Counted from the stretch's first letter, positions 1 to 8,995 are shown. The stretch: 42,837 nucleotides of DNA from Lachnospiraceae bacterium (GCA_004552595.1 SFNX01000003.1:1-42837); one strand, 5' to 3'. Program-made: numbers and translations. The notes: generated by a model from the letters alone, not told the origin.

Positions 1-19
1 ACACACGGGGTAGTAAGAA

Positions 20-1096
20 ATGAGCAAAAGATTAATTGAGCTTAAAAACATATCTAAATCATTCGATAATCAACTCGTTATCGACGAGCTTGATTTATAT
101 ATCCGGGAGAACGAATTTATAACATTACTTGGTCCTTCAGGCTGCGGCAAAACTACCACACTTAGGATGATTGGTGGTTTTGAGACACCTGATAAAGGTT
201 CTATATTATTTGACGGCCATGATATTACACATGTTCCGCCTAACAAAAGACAGGTTAACACTGTCTTTCAAAAGTATGCACTCTTCTCTCATATGTCAAT
301 AGCAGAAAATATTGCTTTTGGTCTTAAAATCAAAAATAAATCAAAATCCTATATCGACGATAAAATTAAATATGCACTTAAGCTTGTAAACCTTGATGGC
401 TATGAAAACAGAATGCCTGACTCTTTATCAGGTGGTCAGCAGCAGCGTATTGCCATTGCAAGGGCTATTGTTAATGAACCTAAGGTTCTTCTTCTTGATG
501 AACCGCTAGGTGCACTTGATTTAAAATTACGTCAGGATATGCAATATGAGCTTATCCGACTTAAAAATGAGCTTGGAATCACCTTTATATATGTAACTCA
601 TGACCAGGAAGAAGCACTTACGATGTCTGATACTATCGTTGTAATGAATCAGGGATATATTCAGCAGATAGGAACTCCTGAAGATATTTATAACGAGCCT
701 CAAAATGCATTTGTTGCGGACTTTATCGGAGACAGTAATATTATCTCTGCAACAATGATTCAGGATAAGCTCGTAGAAATACTTGGTGCACGTTTTGAAT
801 GTGTTGATACAGGTTTTGGAAATATGACGCCGGTTGACGTAGTAATAAGACCCGAAGACATTGACCTGTTAGAGCCTGGAAAAGGCACTATAGACGGTGT
901 TGTTACGCATATTATATTCAAGGGCGTTCATTATGAAATGGAAGTGACTACTCCCGACGGATTCGAATGGCTTGTTCACTCTACCGACATGTTCCCGGTA
1001 GGAACAAAGGTTTCAATTCATGTAGACCCGTTTGACATACAGATTATGAACAAACCGGAATCTGAGGATGAGGAGGCTATTGCAGTTGAAGAATAA
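20..1096 (+). CDS. potA: Spermidine/putrescine ABC transporter ATP-binding protein
   Basis: ATPase subunit that powers polyamine import through the PotB/PotC channel at the inner face of the membrane. The 358-residue protein shows Walker A GPSGCGKTT (38-46), a Q-loop near TVFQKYALF, ABC signature LSGGQQQR (136-143), Walker B VLLLDEP (156-162) and the H-loop in YVTHDQEEAL (about 192-201). A C-terminal TOBE-type region follows (about 270-340), usual for PotA/CysA-like ATPases. It is the first gene of the visible potABCD cluster. Its 3' end overlaps potB by 11 bases, so the two are probably translationally coupled. Only 19 bases precede the start, so any promoter or upstream regulator lies outside the window. 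Substrate assignment rests on the four-gene context and the PotD-like binding protein. Confidence 0.95.
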   Translation: MSKRLIELKNISKSFDNQLVIDELDLYIRENEFITLLGPSGCGKTTTLRMIGGFETPDKGSILFDGHDITHVPPNKRQVNTVFQKYALFSHMSIAENIAFGLKIKNKSKSYIDDKIKYALKLVNLDGYENRMPDSLSGGQQQRIAIARAIVNEPKVLLLDEPLGALDLKLRQDMQYELIRLKNELGITFIYVTHDQEEALTMSDTIVVMNQGYIQQIGTPEDIYNEPQNAFVADFIGDSNIISATMIQDKLVEILGARFECVDTGFGNMTPVDVVIRPEDIDLLEPGKGTIDGVVTHIIFKGVHYEMEVTTPDGFEWLVHSTDMFPVGTKVSIHVDPFDIQIMNKPESEDEEAIAVEE

Positions 1097-1901
1097 AAGT
1101 ACTCTGTTAGCCGCACCATATTCTGTTTGGGCAATAGGTTTTATTTTAATACCGCTTGTTCTTGTTATCTTCTATGCTTTTACTGATAAAACGGGTAGCT
1201 TTACGCTTGATAACATTATAGCAATCTCTGAGAGTACTAACTTAAAAGCTTTAGGACTCTCTGTTATGCTGTCGTTTATCAGTACAATAATATGCCTGTT
1301 GCTTGCATACCCTCTTGCAATGATCTTAGCAACGCTTGGTGTCAATCAGTCAAGCTTTATGGTATTTATTTTTATTCTTCCTATGTGGATGAACTTTTTA
1401 TTAAGAACTCTCGCATGGCAGACTCTTCTTGAGAAAACGGGTGTAATCAACAGTATTCTTACTTTTTTGAATTTGCCTACATTAAATATCATCAATACGC
1501 CATCAGCCATTGTACTTGGTATGGTTTATAACTTCCTGCCATTTATGGTCCTTCCTATTTACAATACTCTTATTAAAATAGATTCAAATGTAATAAACGC
1601 TGCGAAGGATTTAGGTGCAAATAATATTCAGACATTTACAAGAGTTATATTCCCTCTTTCTCTTCCGGGAGTAATTTCAGGGATTACAATGGTATTTGTT
1701 CCGGCTCTTACTACTTTCGTTATTTCAGACTTACTCGGTGGAGCAAAAATACTTCTTATCGGCAATGTTATTGAGCAGGAATTCAAGCAGGCTAACAATT
1801 GGAATGCGGGTTCGGGATTATCCTTTGTATTAATGATATTCATCGTAATCAGCATTTTCATTTCAAATAAATATGATAAAGAAGGAGGCTCGATATTATG
1901 A
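1086..1901 (+). CDS. potB: Spermidine/putrescine ABC transporter permease PotB
   Basis: Integral membrane permease of about 271 residues with about six hydrophobic segments and the cytoplasmic EAA-type loop (AAKDLGANNIQTF...PLSLPG) that docks on PotA. I chose the TTG at 1086, which reads MKNKSTLLAAPY. An in-frame ATG at 1068 would give MRRLLQ, but the codons after that ATG form the AGGAGG ribosome-binding site (1071-1076), nine bases before the TTG. With this start it overlaps potA by 11 bases. It ends in an ATGA overlap with potC. Function follows from family and operon. The 1068 start remains a less likely alternative. Confidence 0.93.
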   Translation: MKNKSTLLAAPYSVWAIGFILIPLVLVIFYAFTDKTGSFTLDNIIAISESTNLKALGLSVMLSFISTIICLLLAYPLAMILATLGVNQSSFMVFIFILPMWMNFLLRTLAWQTLLEKTGVINSILTFLNLPTLNIINTPSAIVLGMVYNFLPFMVLPIYNTLIKIDSNVINAAKDLGANNIQTFTRVIFPLSLPGVISGITMVFVPALTTFVISDLLGGAKILLIGNVIEQEFKQANNWNAGSGLSFVLMIFIVISIFISNKYDKEGGSIL

Positions 1902-2707
1902 TGAAAACAAAAAAATCGGGACAACTTCTTAAGAAACTATATGTTGCACTTATTTTTATATTTTTATATGCACCAATTGTTACATTGATCGTACTCTCTT
2001 TTAATTCTTCAAAGACAAGAGCTAAATGGGGTGGCTTTACAACGAAGTGGTATGTATCGCTATTTCATAACAGTGCAATTATGAGTGCTTTGTACAATAC
2101 GATAATAATTGCAATATTGTCTTCACTTATTGCTACAATAATTGGAACAATTGCTTCAATTGCAATAAACAGCATGAACAAAAAAGTTCGTTCCGTATAT
2201 ATGGGCGTCACTAATATCCCTATGCTTAATGCCGACATAGTTACAGGTATTTCGCTAATGCTTTTATTTATTGCATTTTCTGTCAGATTCGGATTTGGGA
2301 CTGTACTTATATCTCATATTACGTTTAATATTCCATACGTAATATTGTCAGTAATGCCAAAGCTTAAGCAGACAAATGTGTCGACATATGAAGCAGCACT
2401 TGACCTTGGTGCAACGCCTGTATATGCCTTTTTCAAAGTAGTATTTCCTGATATATTCCCAGGCGTTTTATCGGGATTTATGCTTGCCTTTACTATGTCT
2501 CTTGATGACTTTATCATTACTCACTTTAATAAAGGACCGGGACTTGATACCTTATCAACAAAAATATATACAGAGGTCAAAAAAGGTATTAAACCTGAAA
2601 TGTACGCACTGTCTTCAATAATATTCTTAAGTGTGTTTATTTTACTCATTTTAATTAATTCTCTTCCAAATAAATCAAAGGATGAGCAGAAAGTAAAAAC
2701 AGTATAA
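1898..2707 (+). CDS. potC: Spermidine/putrescine ABC transporter permease PotC
   Basis: Second membrane permease of the polyamine importer, 269 residues. It has a hydrophobic N-terminal segment after a Lys-rich start, several further membrane spans, and an EAA loop (AALDLGATPVYAFF...DIFPG) for contact with PotA. Translation probably begins at the ATG at 1898, nine bases after an AAGGAGG site and overlapping the potB stop codon (ATGA). A second ATG directly follows and could also serve. It pairs with PotB to form the channel, and the binding-protein gene follows 45 bases downstream. Confidence 0.94.
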   Translation: MMKTKKSGQLLKKLYVALIFIFLYAPIVTLIVLSFNSSKTRAKWGGFTTKWYVSLFHNSAIMSALYNTIIIAILSSLIATIIGTIASIAINSMNKKVRSVYMGVTNIPMLNADIVTGISLMLLFIAFSVRFGFGTVLISHITFNIPYVILSVMPKLKQTNVSTYEAALDLGATPVYAFFKVVFPDIFPGVLSGFMLAFTMSLDDFIITHFNKGPGLDTLSTKIYTEVKKGIKPEMYALSSIIFLSVFILLILINSLPNKSKDEQKVKTV

Positions 2708-2752
2708 ATAATTATATAAATGTCATTTATGAAAAAATGAGGAGGAAAAAAG

Positions 2753-3808
2753 ATGAGAAAAGTAGTGTCATTAATGCTTAGCCTTGTACTTACAGCTTCG
2801 TTACTTACAGGGTGTAGCGACAACAAAACGTCTTCAAACGGTGAGGTAATTGTTTATAACTGGGGTGAATATATTGACCCTGAGGTTATAACCCAGTTTG
2901 AAGAAGAAACAGGAATCAAAGTTATTTATGATGAGTTTGAAACAAACGAAATCATGTATCCGAAGGTTGAAGCAGGTGCTTCACAGTATGATGTAATCTG
3001 CCCTTCTGATTATATGATAAGTAAAATGATTGAGAACGATTTGTTACAGGAAATTGATTTTTCAAAACTGTCAAATATAGATCAGATTGGCTCACAGTAT
3101 ATGGAAATGTCAAAGGAATTTGACCCTGAAAACAAATATTCAGTTCCATATTGCTGGGGAACGGTTGGTATTTTATACAACAAAACAATGGTTTCCTCTG
3201 CTCCAACAAAATGGGCCGATTTATGGAACGAAGAATACAAGGACAATATTCTTATGCAGGATTCTGTAAGAGATGCTTTCATGGTTGCCCAGAAAATGCT
3301 TGGATATTCAATGAACTCAACAGACAAAGATGAGCTTGAACAGTGTAAGAATAAGCTCATTGAGCAAAAGCCTTTAGTTCAGGCATATGTAGTTGACCAG
3401 GTAAGAGACAAAATGATTGGAAATGAAGCTGCAATCGGCGTTATTTATTCAGGAGAGGCAATCTATACACAGCGTGAGAACGAGGACCTTGAATTTGTAA
3501 TTCCTGAGGAAGGTACAAATGTATGGATTGATTCATGGGTAATTCCTAAAAATGCTCCAAACTATGAAAACGCTCTTAAATGGATTGATTTTATGCTTAA
3601 GCCAGAAATCGCACTTAAGAATTTCGACTATATTACATACGGAACTCCTAATGATGGAGCTAAAGCATTAATGGATGAGGATTTACAGAATAATGAAATC
3701 GCATTCCCTGACCTCACAAAACACAAGGGTCTAGAAACATACGTATATTTAGGCGAGGATGCTGACGAATTATATAACGATCTCTGGAAAGACGTTAAAA
3801 GCGAATAA
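2753..3808 (+). CDS. potD: Spermidine/putrescine-binding lipoprotein PotD
   Basis: Extracytoplasmic substrate-binding protein of the Pot importer, 351 residues. The N-terminus is a lipoprotein signal peptide: basic MRK, a hydrophobic stretch, then the lipobox LLTGC with the lipidated Cys at residue 21. This is as expected for a Gram-positive cell that must tether its binding protein. The mature part starts with a typical PotD/PotF motif (VIVYNWGEYIDPE) and keeps the two-lobed solute-binding length. A strong GAGGAGG site precedes the ATG. It is the last gene of potABCD and is followed within 20 bases by a strong terminator. Whether spermidine or putrescine is preferred cannot be read from the sequence. 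Confidence 0.95.
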   Translation: MRKVVSLMLSLVLTASLLTGCSDNKTSSNGEVIVYNWGEYIDPEVITQFEEETGIKVIYDEFETNEIMYPKVEAGASQYDVICPSDYMISKMIENDLLQEIDFSKLSNIDQIGSQYMEMSKEFDPENKYSVPYCWGTVGILYNKTMVSSAPTKWADLWNEEYKDNILMQDSVRDAFMVAQKMLGYSMNSTDKDELEQCKNKLIEQKPLVQAYVVDQVRDKMIGNEAAIGVIYSGEAIYTQRENEDLEFVIPEEGTNVWIDSWVIPKNAPNYENALKWIDFMLKPEIALKNFDYITYGTPNDGAKALMDEDLQNNEIAFPDLTKHKGLETYVYLGEDADELYNDLWKDVKSE

Positions 3809-3827
3809 TACACATTAATATAAAACT

Positions 3828-3853
3828 AAAAGCGGTCCTATAAGACCGCTTTT
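3828..3853. terminator. Bidirectional intrinsic terminator between potD and trpS
   Basis: A 10-bp stem AAAAGCGGTC/GACCGCTTTT encloses a 6-base loop. The A/T-rich flanks supply a T-tract on either strand, so the same hairpin can end the plus-strand pot transcript and the convergent minus-strand trpS transcript (stop at 3900). Confidence 0.9.
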
Positions 3854-3899
3854 AATTTATAAAAAATAACGTTTAGTTATTACTTAAAAGTAATACTAA

Positions 3900-4907
3900 T
3901 TATATTCTTGGTACCTCAGGAAAACCAACTTTTTTCTTAACCTTTCTTAGCGTTTTTTGTGCGTAATAATCAGCTTTTTCTGCGTTTTCCTTAATCACCT
4001 TGTCAATATAAGCTTTATCCTTTGACAATTCATAATATCTATCCTGAAGTGGCTTTAATACTGAAACTACAGACTCTCCTACAGCCATCTTAAAGTCTCC
4101 GTATCCCTTTCCTTCGAATTCTTTTTCCACTTCAGCAGGAGTTTTGTTTGTACATGAAGAATATATATCAATAAGATTCTTAACTCCCGGCTGATCATCT
4201 GAATATGCAACAACTGCTAAAGAATCGGTCACTGCTCTCTTGCATTTTCTCATTATAGTATCAGTATCATCCATAAGGTAAATGCTTGCATTCGGATTTT
4301 CATCTGATTTAGACATTTTCTTTGAAGGGTCCTGTAATGACATAATCTTAGCACCCTGCTTTCCGATGTAAGCCTCAGGAATAGTAAAAATATCACCAAA
4401 AATACCGTTAAATCTCTGTGCTATGTCTCTTGTTAATTCCAAATGCTGCATCTGGTCGACTCCAACAGGAACGACATCGGCCTGATATAATAATATATCT
4501 GCAGCCATAAGTACAGGATATGTAAATAATCCGGCATTAATATTATCAGCATGCTTTGCTGATTTATCCTTAAACTGCGTCATTCTGTTTAATTCACCCA
4601 TATATGTAAAGCAGTTTAATATCCATGAAAGTTCCGCATGACCACTTACATGTGACTGGAAATAAATACACGCCTTAAACGGATCGATACCTGCAGCTAT
4701 GTACAGTGTCAAAAGTGCTCTTGCTCGTTTTCTAAGCTCCGCCGGATCCTGTCTTACTGTAATAGAATGCAAATCAACTACTGAATAAAAGCATAAATAT
4801 TCATCGCTTAGCTTAACCCAATTCTTTAACGCTCCAAGGTAATTTCCAAGCGTAAGATTACCTGTGGCCTGCATCCCGGAAAACAGGACTTTCTCATTAT
4901 CTATCAT
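3900..4907 (-). CDS. trpS: Tryptophanyl-tRNA synthetase
   Basis: Class I aminoacyl-tRNA synthetase that charges tRNA-Trp; 335 residues, the normal bacterial TrpRS length. The HIGH-like motif is within TGNLTLGNYLG (15-25) and the KMSKS loop is present exactly (197-201, in SKKMSKSDENPN). The conserved GVDQMQHLELTRDIA segment is also there. An AAGGAGG site lies eight bases before the ATG. The start overlaps the stop of the upstream GH13-like gene as ATGA, so trpS is the last gene of an operon running from the Na/Pi cotransporter. No T-box leader is visible next to trpS. Any such control would have to act at the operon head. Confidence 0.97.
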   Translation of the reverse strand: MIDNEKVLFSGMQATGNLTLGNYLGALKNWVKLSDEYLCFYSVVDLHSITVRQDPAELRKRARALLTLYIAAGIDPFKACIYFQSHVSGHAELSWILNCFTYMGELNRMTQFKDKSAKHADNINAGLFTYPVLMAADILLYQADVVPVGVDQMQHLELTRDIAQRFNGIFGDIFTIPEAYIGKQGAKIMSLQDPSKKMSKSDENPNASIYLMDDTDTIMRKCKRAVTDSLAVVAYSDDQPGVKNLIDIYSSCTNKTPAEVEKEFEGKGYGDFKMAVGESVVSVLKPLQDRYYELSKDKAYIDKVIKENAEKADYYAQKTLRKVKKKVGFPEVPRI

Positions 4908-6769
4908 TTATTTATCCTCCTTAATGGCCTGTGCTTTGCTCTTAATACTACTACAGACCTTTTGAATACACATATTTCATCTTGTGAATTAAGTAAATCA
5001 GCTTTTATTTCTTCTGACTCTTCATTTGTCGCTGTTGTGAATACAAGTTCCCATTCAAGCGAATCCTTTAGTCTCGGCAGAGCAAAAACATGATTTTCCC
5101 AATGCATGTTGTATGTAATGTATAAAGTATCTTCATCTCCCGATTCTGAATACTGTCCTTCAAGCATAATTCCGATATGGATATGATAATTACTTAAATC
5201 AGATTTCCAAGCCATTTCCTGATGATATGATATGTCCGGATTTCCGCACTGTATATAATCCATATTCATTAATTCTTTATTCTGATGAAGAATTTTACTG
5301 TTCTTCCTGAATGAAGTAAGCATTTTAGTGAACGATAAAATCTCTTCACTTGTTTTATTAAGCTTCCAGTTAAGCCATGTAATATCATTATCCTGGCAAT
5401 ATGGATTATTATTTCCCTTTTGAGTATTCATAAACTCATCGCCCATGAATAACATAGGAGTTCCCTGCGCCAAAAAGAGCAGGCAAAGCGCGTTTTTAAT
5501 TTGACGCGTTCTTAATTTAACAATCGAATTTTTAGCTGATTTGCCTTCTATTCCGCAGTTCCAGCTAAAGTTCTCGTCATTTCCATCGTTATTATTTTCT
5601 CCGTTATCCTCATTATGCTTACGCTCATACGATACTAAATCGTTAAGAGTAAAGCCTTCATACTTAGTAATGTAATTAATTGTTCTATAGTCAGGTGAAT
5701 TCAGTCTGTTGTAATACACAAAGCTGTTAAGAGAGCCTGAATCTCCCTTTAAAAATCTGCGCATCGCAACCATAAATCCATCATTTACATCAATTACATT
5801 TGAAGATTTATATAATGATAATATGTCATAATCGTCTTTATTTATGTTATTTATTAAAAGCTTAGCCTCGATCAATACATCATCACTCATTATTAATTCC
5901 GAAGGAATTTTAGGCCCGATAACATGGAATCCATCAACCCGGTACTCTGTGTACCAATACCTTAAACAATCAATAATAAGTGTATGCTTTGTGTCGGAAG
6001 AAAAATACATCTGCATAATGATTTCAATTCCTGCCTTGTGAAGCGCTTTTACCATATCCTTAAACTCAGATACTGCATCTTTAGAATATGAATATTCGTA
6101 TTTCGGGCAAAAATAATTACCGCTCTTATATCCCCAGTAATTAAGCTTTTCACAGCCTTCTTCACTAATAACATCTGTCTTATCAAATTCATAAAAGTCA
6201 TATGAAGGCATCAGCTCTATCTGATTAATATTAAGCTCAAGAAAATACGGTATTTTTTCTATTATGCCTAAAAAACAGCCTTTTCCTTTTACTTTAGACG
6301 ATGTATGCTTTGTAAATCCCCTTACATGAAGCTCATATGCAATTACATCAGAGTGATTAATCAATGGCCTTTTATCGTTTTCAAAATCATAATCATCTGT
6401 TGAAAAAAAAGCTTCATTATTGGCAATAATGCTATCTTCATCTGTGTAAGAATACGGTTTTCCGAATGTTCTCTTTAAGCATTTCTTCTTAGCATATGGG
6501 TCCATGCATATAACATCATCACAAATGTAATAATATTTGAATTTCTTTAAATTAAGACCTGAAACAACAAGGGAATAAATCTTTCCGTAATACTTAAATT
6601 CATCAATCGGAATCTTAATTTCAATTTCATCTTTAACATCTGAAATAACAAGAATAAGCGAATCTTTTACATCAAAAGCGCAGGTAAAAACATAATCGTC
6701 TCCCTGCTTAAAAACACCATACTGCGTATTATTTGATTTTGATATCGAAAGATAATTTAACTCAAGCAT
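4904..6769 (-). CDS. GlgX/isoamylase-like GH13 protein lacking catalytic residues (predicted pseudoenzyme)
   Basis: A 621-residue relative of glycogen debranching enzymes. Family features are clear: an N-terminal CBM48-like sandwich (about 1-110), AYELHVRGFTKHTSS (144-158), YWGYKSGNYFCP (211-222), GFTLNDLVSYERKHNEDNGE (372-391), the SWNCGIEG segment (402-409), and GTPMLFMGDEF then GNNNPYCQDNDITW (436-465). The active site is not preserved. Region II GFRFD reads GFHVI (280-284), so the nucleophile Asp is Ile284 and the partner Arg is His282. Region III loses its acid Glu (DILSLYK, 315-321). Region IV HD is YE (370-371). Region I lacks its Asn-His, and the loop after it is shortened. Hydrolysis is therefore unlikely; glycogen binding or a structural role is possible. 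No Shine-Dalgarno is seen. It starts two bases after the DUF1292 stop, suggesting reinitiation. The frame is intact, so it is not a decayed pseudogene. Confidence 0.85.
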   Translation of the reverse strand: MLELNYLSISKSNNTQYGVFKQGDDYVFTCAFDVKDSLILVISDVKDEIEIKIPIDEFKYYGKIYSLVVSGLNLKKFKYYYICDDVICMDPYAKKKCLKRTFGKPYSYTDEDSIIANNEAFFSTDDYDFENDKRPLINHSDVIAYELHVRGFTKHTSSKVKGKGCFLGIIEKIPYFLELNINQIELMPSYDFYEFDKTDVISEEGCEKLNYWGYKSGNYFCPKYEYSYSKDAVSEFKDMVKALHKAGIEIIMQMYFSSDTKHTLIIDCLRYWYTEYRVDGFHVIGPKIPSELIMSDDVLIEAKLLINNINKDDYDILSLYKSSNVIDVNDGFMVAMRRFLKGDSGSLNSFVYYNRLNSPDYRTINYITKYEGFTLNDLVSYERKHNEDNGENNNDGNDENFSWNCGIEGKSAKNSIVKLRTRQIKNALCLLFLAQGTPMLFMGDEFMNTQKGNNNPYCQDNDITWLNWKLNKTSEEILSFTKMLTSFRKNSKILHQNKELMNMDYIQCGNPDISYHQEMAWKSDLSNYHIHIGIMLEGQYSESGDEDTLYITYNMHWENHVFALPRLKDSLEWELVFTTATNEESEEIKADLLNSQDEICVFKRSVVVLRAKHRPLRRINK

Positions 6770-6771
6770 AT

Positions 6772-7089
6772 TCAGACTTCGTCAAAATACTGATTGTCAA
6801 GGTATTCCTCAAATGCATCAAGTACTATCTCATATTCAAGGTCGTCATCAATATATCCCAGCACAGGCTGTTCATTAGGATCGTCAGGATTTTCGGAATA
6901 TCTGTAAAACCATACTTCCTGTTCAGGATCGGTAAGGTTTTGATCACGTGGTGCAAGTGCCACATAATCGGCGCCTCCGACTTCAAATATTGTGACCACT
7001 TCACACATTACAGTTCTGCCATCATCAAGTCTTAATTCTACATTCATTTCCTCTTCAGGATATCCAACAGGCATATTAGTATCTGACAT
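6772..7089 (-). CDS. DUF1292 family protein
   Basis: Small acidic protein of 105 residues resembling the DUF1292 (YrzB-like) family common in Firmicutes. Typical features are the beta-rich core (VELRLDDGRTVMCEVVTIFEVGG, split by a short turn), YVALAPRDQ, VWFYRYSEN and the acidic C-terminus. The function of the family is unknown. It has a good AGGAGA site six bases before the ATG. It sits 23 bases after the Na/Pi cotransporter and two bases before the GH13-like gene, so it is inside the same operon. The family is usually encoded next to ruvX/alaS-type genes, so this location is less usual. Confidence 0.8.
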   Translation of the reverse strand: MSDTNMPVGYPEEEMNVELRLDDGRTVMCEVVTIFEVGGADYVALAPRDQNLTDPEQEVWFYRYSENPDDPNEQPVLGYIDDDLEYEIVLDAFEEYLDNQYFDEV

Positions 7090-7112
7090 TTTGATTTCTC
7101 CTATTACTTTTA

Positions 7113-8864
7113 CTATTCAATAGAATATTTCTCACTGTAGTCTTCAAATAAATTATCAAAAATCTTATCTCCCGACTTAACGGTATTAAGATATTTATGT
7201 GTGTCATATGAATGTCTTTCATATATCTCTATTACTGCGGCAGCAATATTAGAGCAATGGTCGGATATTCTTGAGCAGTTAAGAAGAATATCCTGTAAAA
7301 TAAATCCCATATCTATTGAGCATTTTCCTTCTTTTAATCTGACCATGTGACGGGATTTCATTGAAAATACGATATTGTCTATAACCTGCTCAAGCGGTTC
7401 CACACATATTGCGGTTTTAATATTATTACCTATGTATGCCTGCGTTGCAAGATATACAATTTCCTTTACTGCATCAACAAGAACAGCGATCTCTTCTTTG
7501 GCGTCATCTGTAAATTCAAGGTTGGCTTCATATGCTTTTCTGATTGAATACATGATATTAACACCATGATCTCCAAGTCTTTCAAAATCTCCGATTGCAT
7601 ATAATATTTTATTTGATTCAAGAGAATCCGCCTCAGAAAGCTGTGTGCCGTTAAGCTTAACCATATATGAGCCGACTGCATCTTCATATGAATCAAGCCT
7701 GTTCTCAAGATGAACTATTTCTTCTGCTTTATCTTCATCATATTTAACCATGATATCTAAAGCTCTGATAATTTCAGATTTAGCAATTCTAGCCATTTCG
7801 GCAGCTGCTGAATTGGCCTCGGAAATTGCAATTGAAGGTGTTGCAAGAAGTCTTTCATCAAGAATAATTGTTGACTCCTCATCTTCACCATTGCCCGGTA
7901 TTACAAAGTCAGCAATAAGTACAAGCAGTTTATTAAATGGAACCAATATTACGGTTGTACCAATATTAAATATTGAATGAACTACTGCAATCCCGAATGA
8001 GTTAATTGGACTTTCAAGTAATGATACTTCTAATAATCCTCTGCATACGGAATAAATTATCATAAATACAACAGTACCTATTAAGTTAAATGAAATATGT
8101 ACAACAGAAACCTTTTTAGCATTTTTGTTAACACCTATACTCGAAATAAGAGATGTTACACATGTACCGATATTCTGACCCATAATAATAGGAATAGCCA
8201 TTCCATATGTGATTGTACCGGTTAGTGCAAGTGCCTGCAAAATACCGACAGAAGCAGCTGAGCTTTGGATTATTCCTGTGACAAGTGCACCGATTAACAC
8301 ACCGATAAGCGGATTCCTAAATGCTGTAAGAACCTGTGCAAATTCAGGCATATCTGCAAGTGGCGCAACAGCATCACTCATAAGTTTCATGCCATACATT
8401 AATATTGCAAAGCCGATTAAGATAGAACCGATACTCTTCTTTTTCTGCTTTTTGCTCGTCATTATAAGAAGAATACCAATTAATGCGAAAATAAGTGAAA
8501 AATTCTCAGGCTTTAAAAGCTTAAGAAACATGTTACTCGACTCAAGCCCTACAAGTGACAAAAGCCATGCCGTAAGTGTAGTACCTACGTTAGAGCCCAT
8601 AATTATTCCTACTGACTGTTCAATAGTCATAATACCTGAGTTAACAAGTCCGACTAACATTACCGTTGTTGCAGAGGATGACTGGATTGCAATTGTAATA
8701 CCCGCACCAAGCAGTAAGCTCTTAAATACATTATCAGTCATTGACTTAAGCAGCTTTTCAAGCTTACCGCCTGCCATACGCTCAAGTCCTGTCGACATGA
8801 TACTCATTCCATACAGGAAAAACGCAAGCCCACCGGCAACCATAATTAGTGAAAAAATATCCAT
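7113..8864 (-). CDS. Na+/phosphate cotransporter family protein with PhoU-like C-terminal domain
   Basis: 583-residue membrane transporter. Two inverted Na_Pi_cotrans repeats carry the hallmark QSS motifs: QSSSATTVMLVGLVNSG with GSNVGTT in the first half, and QSSAASVGILQALALTG with GQNIGT in the second. Many hydrophobic segments fill residues 1 to about 320. The last about 230 residues are soluble and helical, resembling PhoU, which fits the bacterial NptA/YjbB type with a fused regulatory domain. The predicted role is sodium-coupled phosphate import (or export, as shown for YjbB of E. coli). A GGAGA site precedes the ATG, and a promoter lies about 70 bases upstream. First gene of the operon ending in trpS. 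Confidence 0.9.
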   Translation of the reverse strand: MDIFSLIMVAGGLAFFLYGMSIMSTGLERMAGGKLEKLLKSMTDNVFKSLLLGAGITIAIQSSSATTVMLVGLVNSGIMTIEQSVGIIMGSNVGTTLTAWLLSLVGLESSNMFLKLLKPENFSLIFALIGILLIMTSKKQKKKSIGSILIGFAILMYGMKLMSDAVAPLADMPEFAQVLTAFRNPLIGVLIGALVTGIIQSSAASVGILQALALTGTITYGMAIPIIMGQNIGTCVTSLISSIGVNKNAKKVSVVHISFNLIGTVVFMIIYSVCRGLLEVSLLESPINSFGIAVVHSIFNIGTTVILVPFNKLLVLIADFVIPGNGEDEESTIILDERLLATPSIAISEANSAAAEMARIAKSEIIRALDIMVKYDEDKAEEIVHLENRLDSYEDAVGSYMVKLNGTQLSEADSLESNKILYAIGDFERLGDHGVNIMYSIRKAYEANLEFTDDAKEEIAVLVDAVKEIVYLATQAYIGNNIKTAICVEPLEQVIDNIVFSMKSRHMVRLKEGKCSIDMGFILQDILLNCSRISDHCSNIAAAVIEIYERHSYDTHKYLNTVKSGDKIFDNLFEDYSEKYSIE

Positions 8865-8932
8865 CTTGTCTCCAAATTCAGCTTAATTTCTAATTTTAAT
8901 CCAAAAATAATTCTATACGCACATACATATTT

Positions 8933-8962
8933 ATTATACTTCAAATCAATACATTTTGTCAC
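8933..8962 (-). promoter_or_regulatory. Predicted promoter of the Na/Pi cotransporter-trpS operon
   Basis: On the minus strand GTGACA (8962-8957), an 18-base spacer and a perfect TATAAT (8938-8933). Predicted start of transcription is near 8926, giving a leader of about 60 bases before the ATG at 8864. It lies directly after the helicase gene end; only a weak AT-rich palindrome (ACGATT/AATCGT) separates the two. Confidence 0.65.
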
Positions 8963-8995
8963 GATTTTAATCGTTTAAGTTGAACTCTTTTATAT

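Noticed and set aside
3854..4907. T-box leader searched for around trpS
   Set aside because: trpS starts inside the upstream gene's stop codon, so there is no leader of its own; no T-box sequence was seen.
4904..6769. The GH13-like gene considered as an active glycogen debranching enzyme (glgX/pulA)
   Set aside because: Nucleophile, acid/base and the region IV His-Asp are all replaced, so naming it as an active enzyme would mislead.
4904..6769. The GH13-like gene considered as a pseudogene
   Set aside because: The frame is intact over 621 codons, non-catalytic motifs are conserved, and it is translationally coupled to trpS.
8209..8886. A 225-codon open frame on the plus strand across the Na/Pi transporter gene
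   Set aside because: It is antisense to a clear transporter gene. Its composition is the mirror of hydrophobic codons, and it has no ribosome-binding site or family resemblance.
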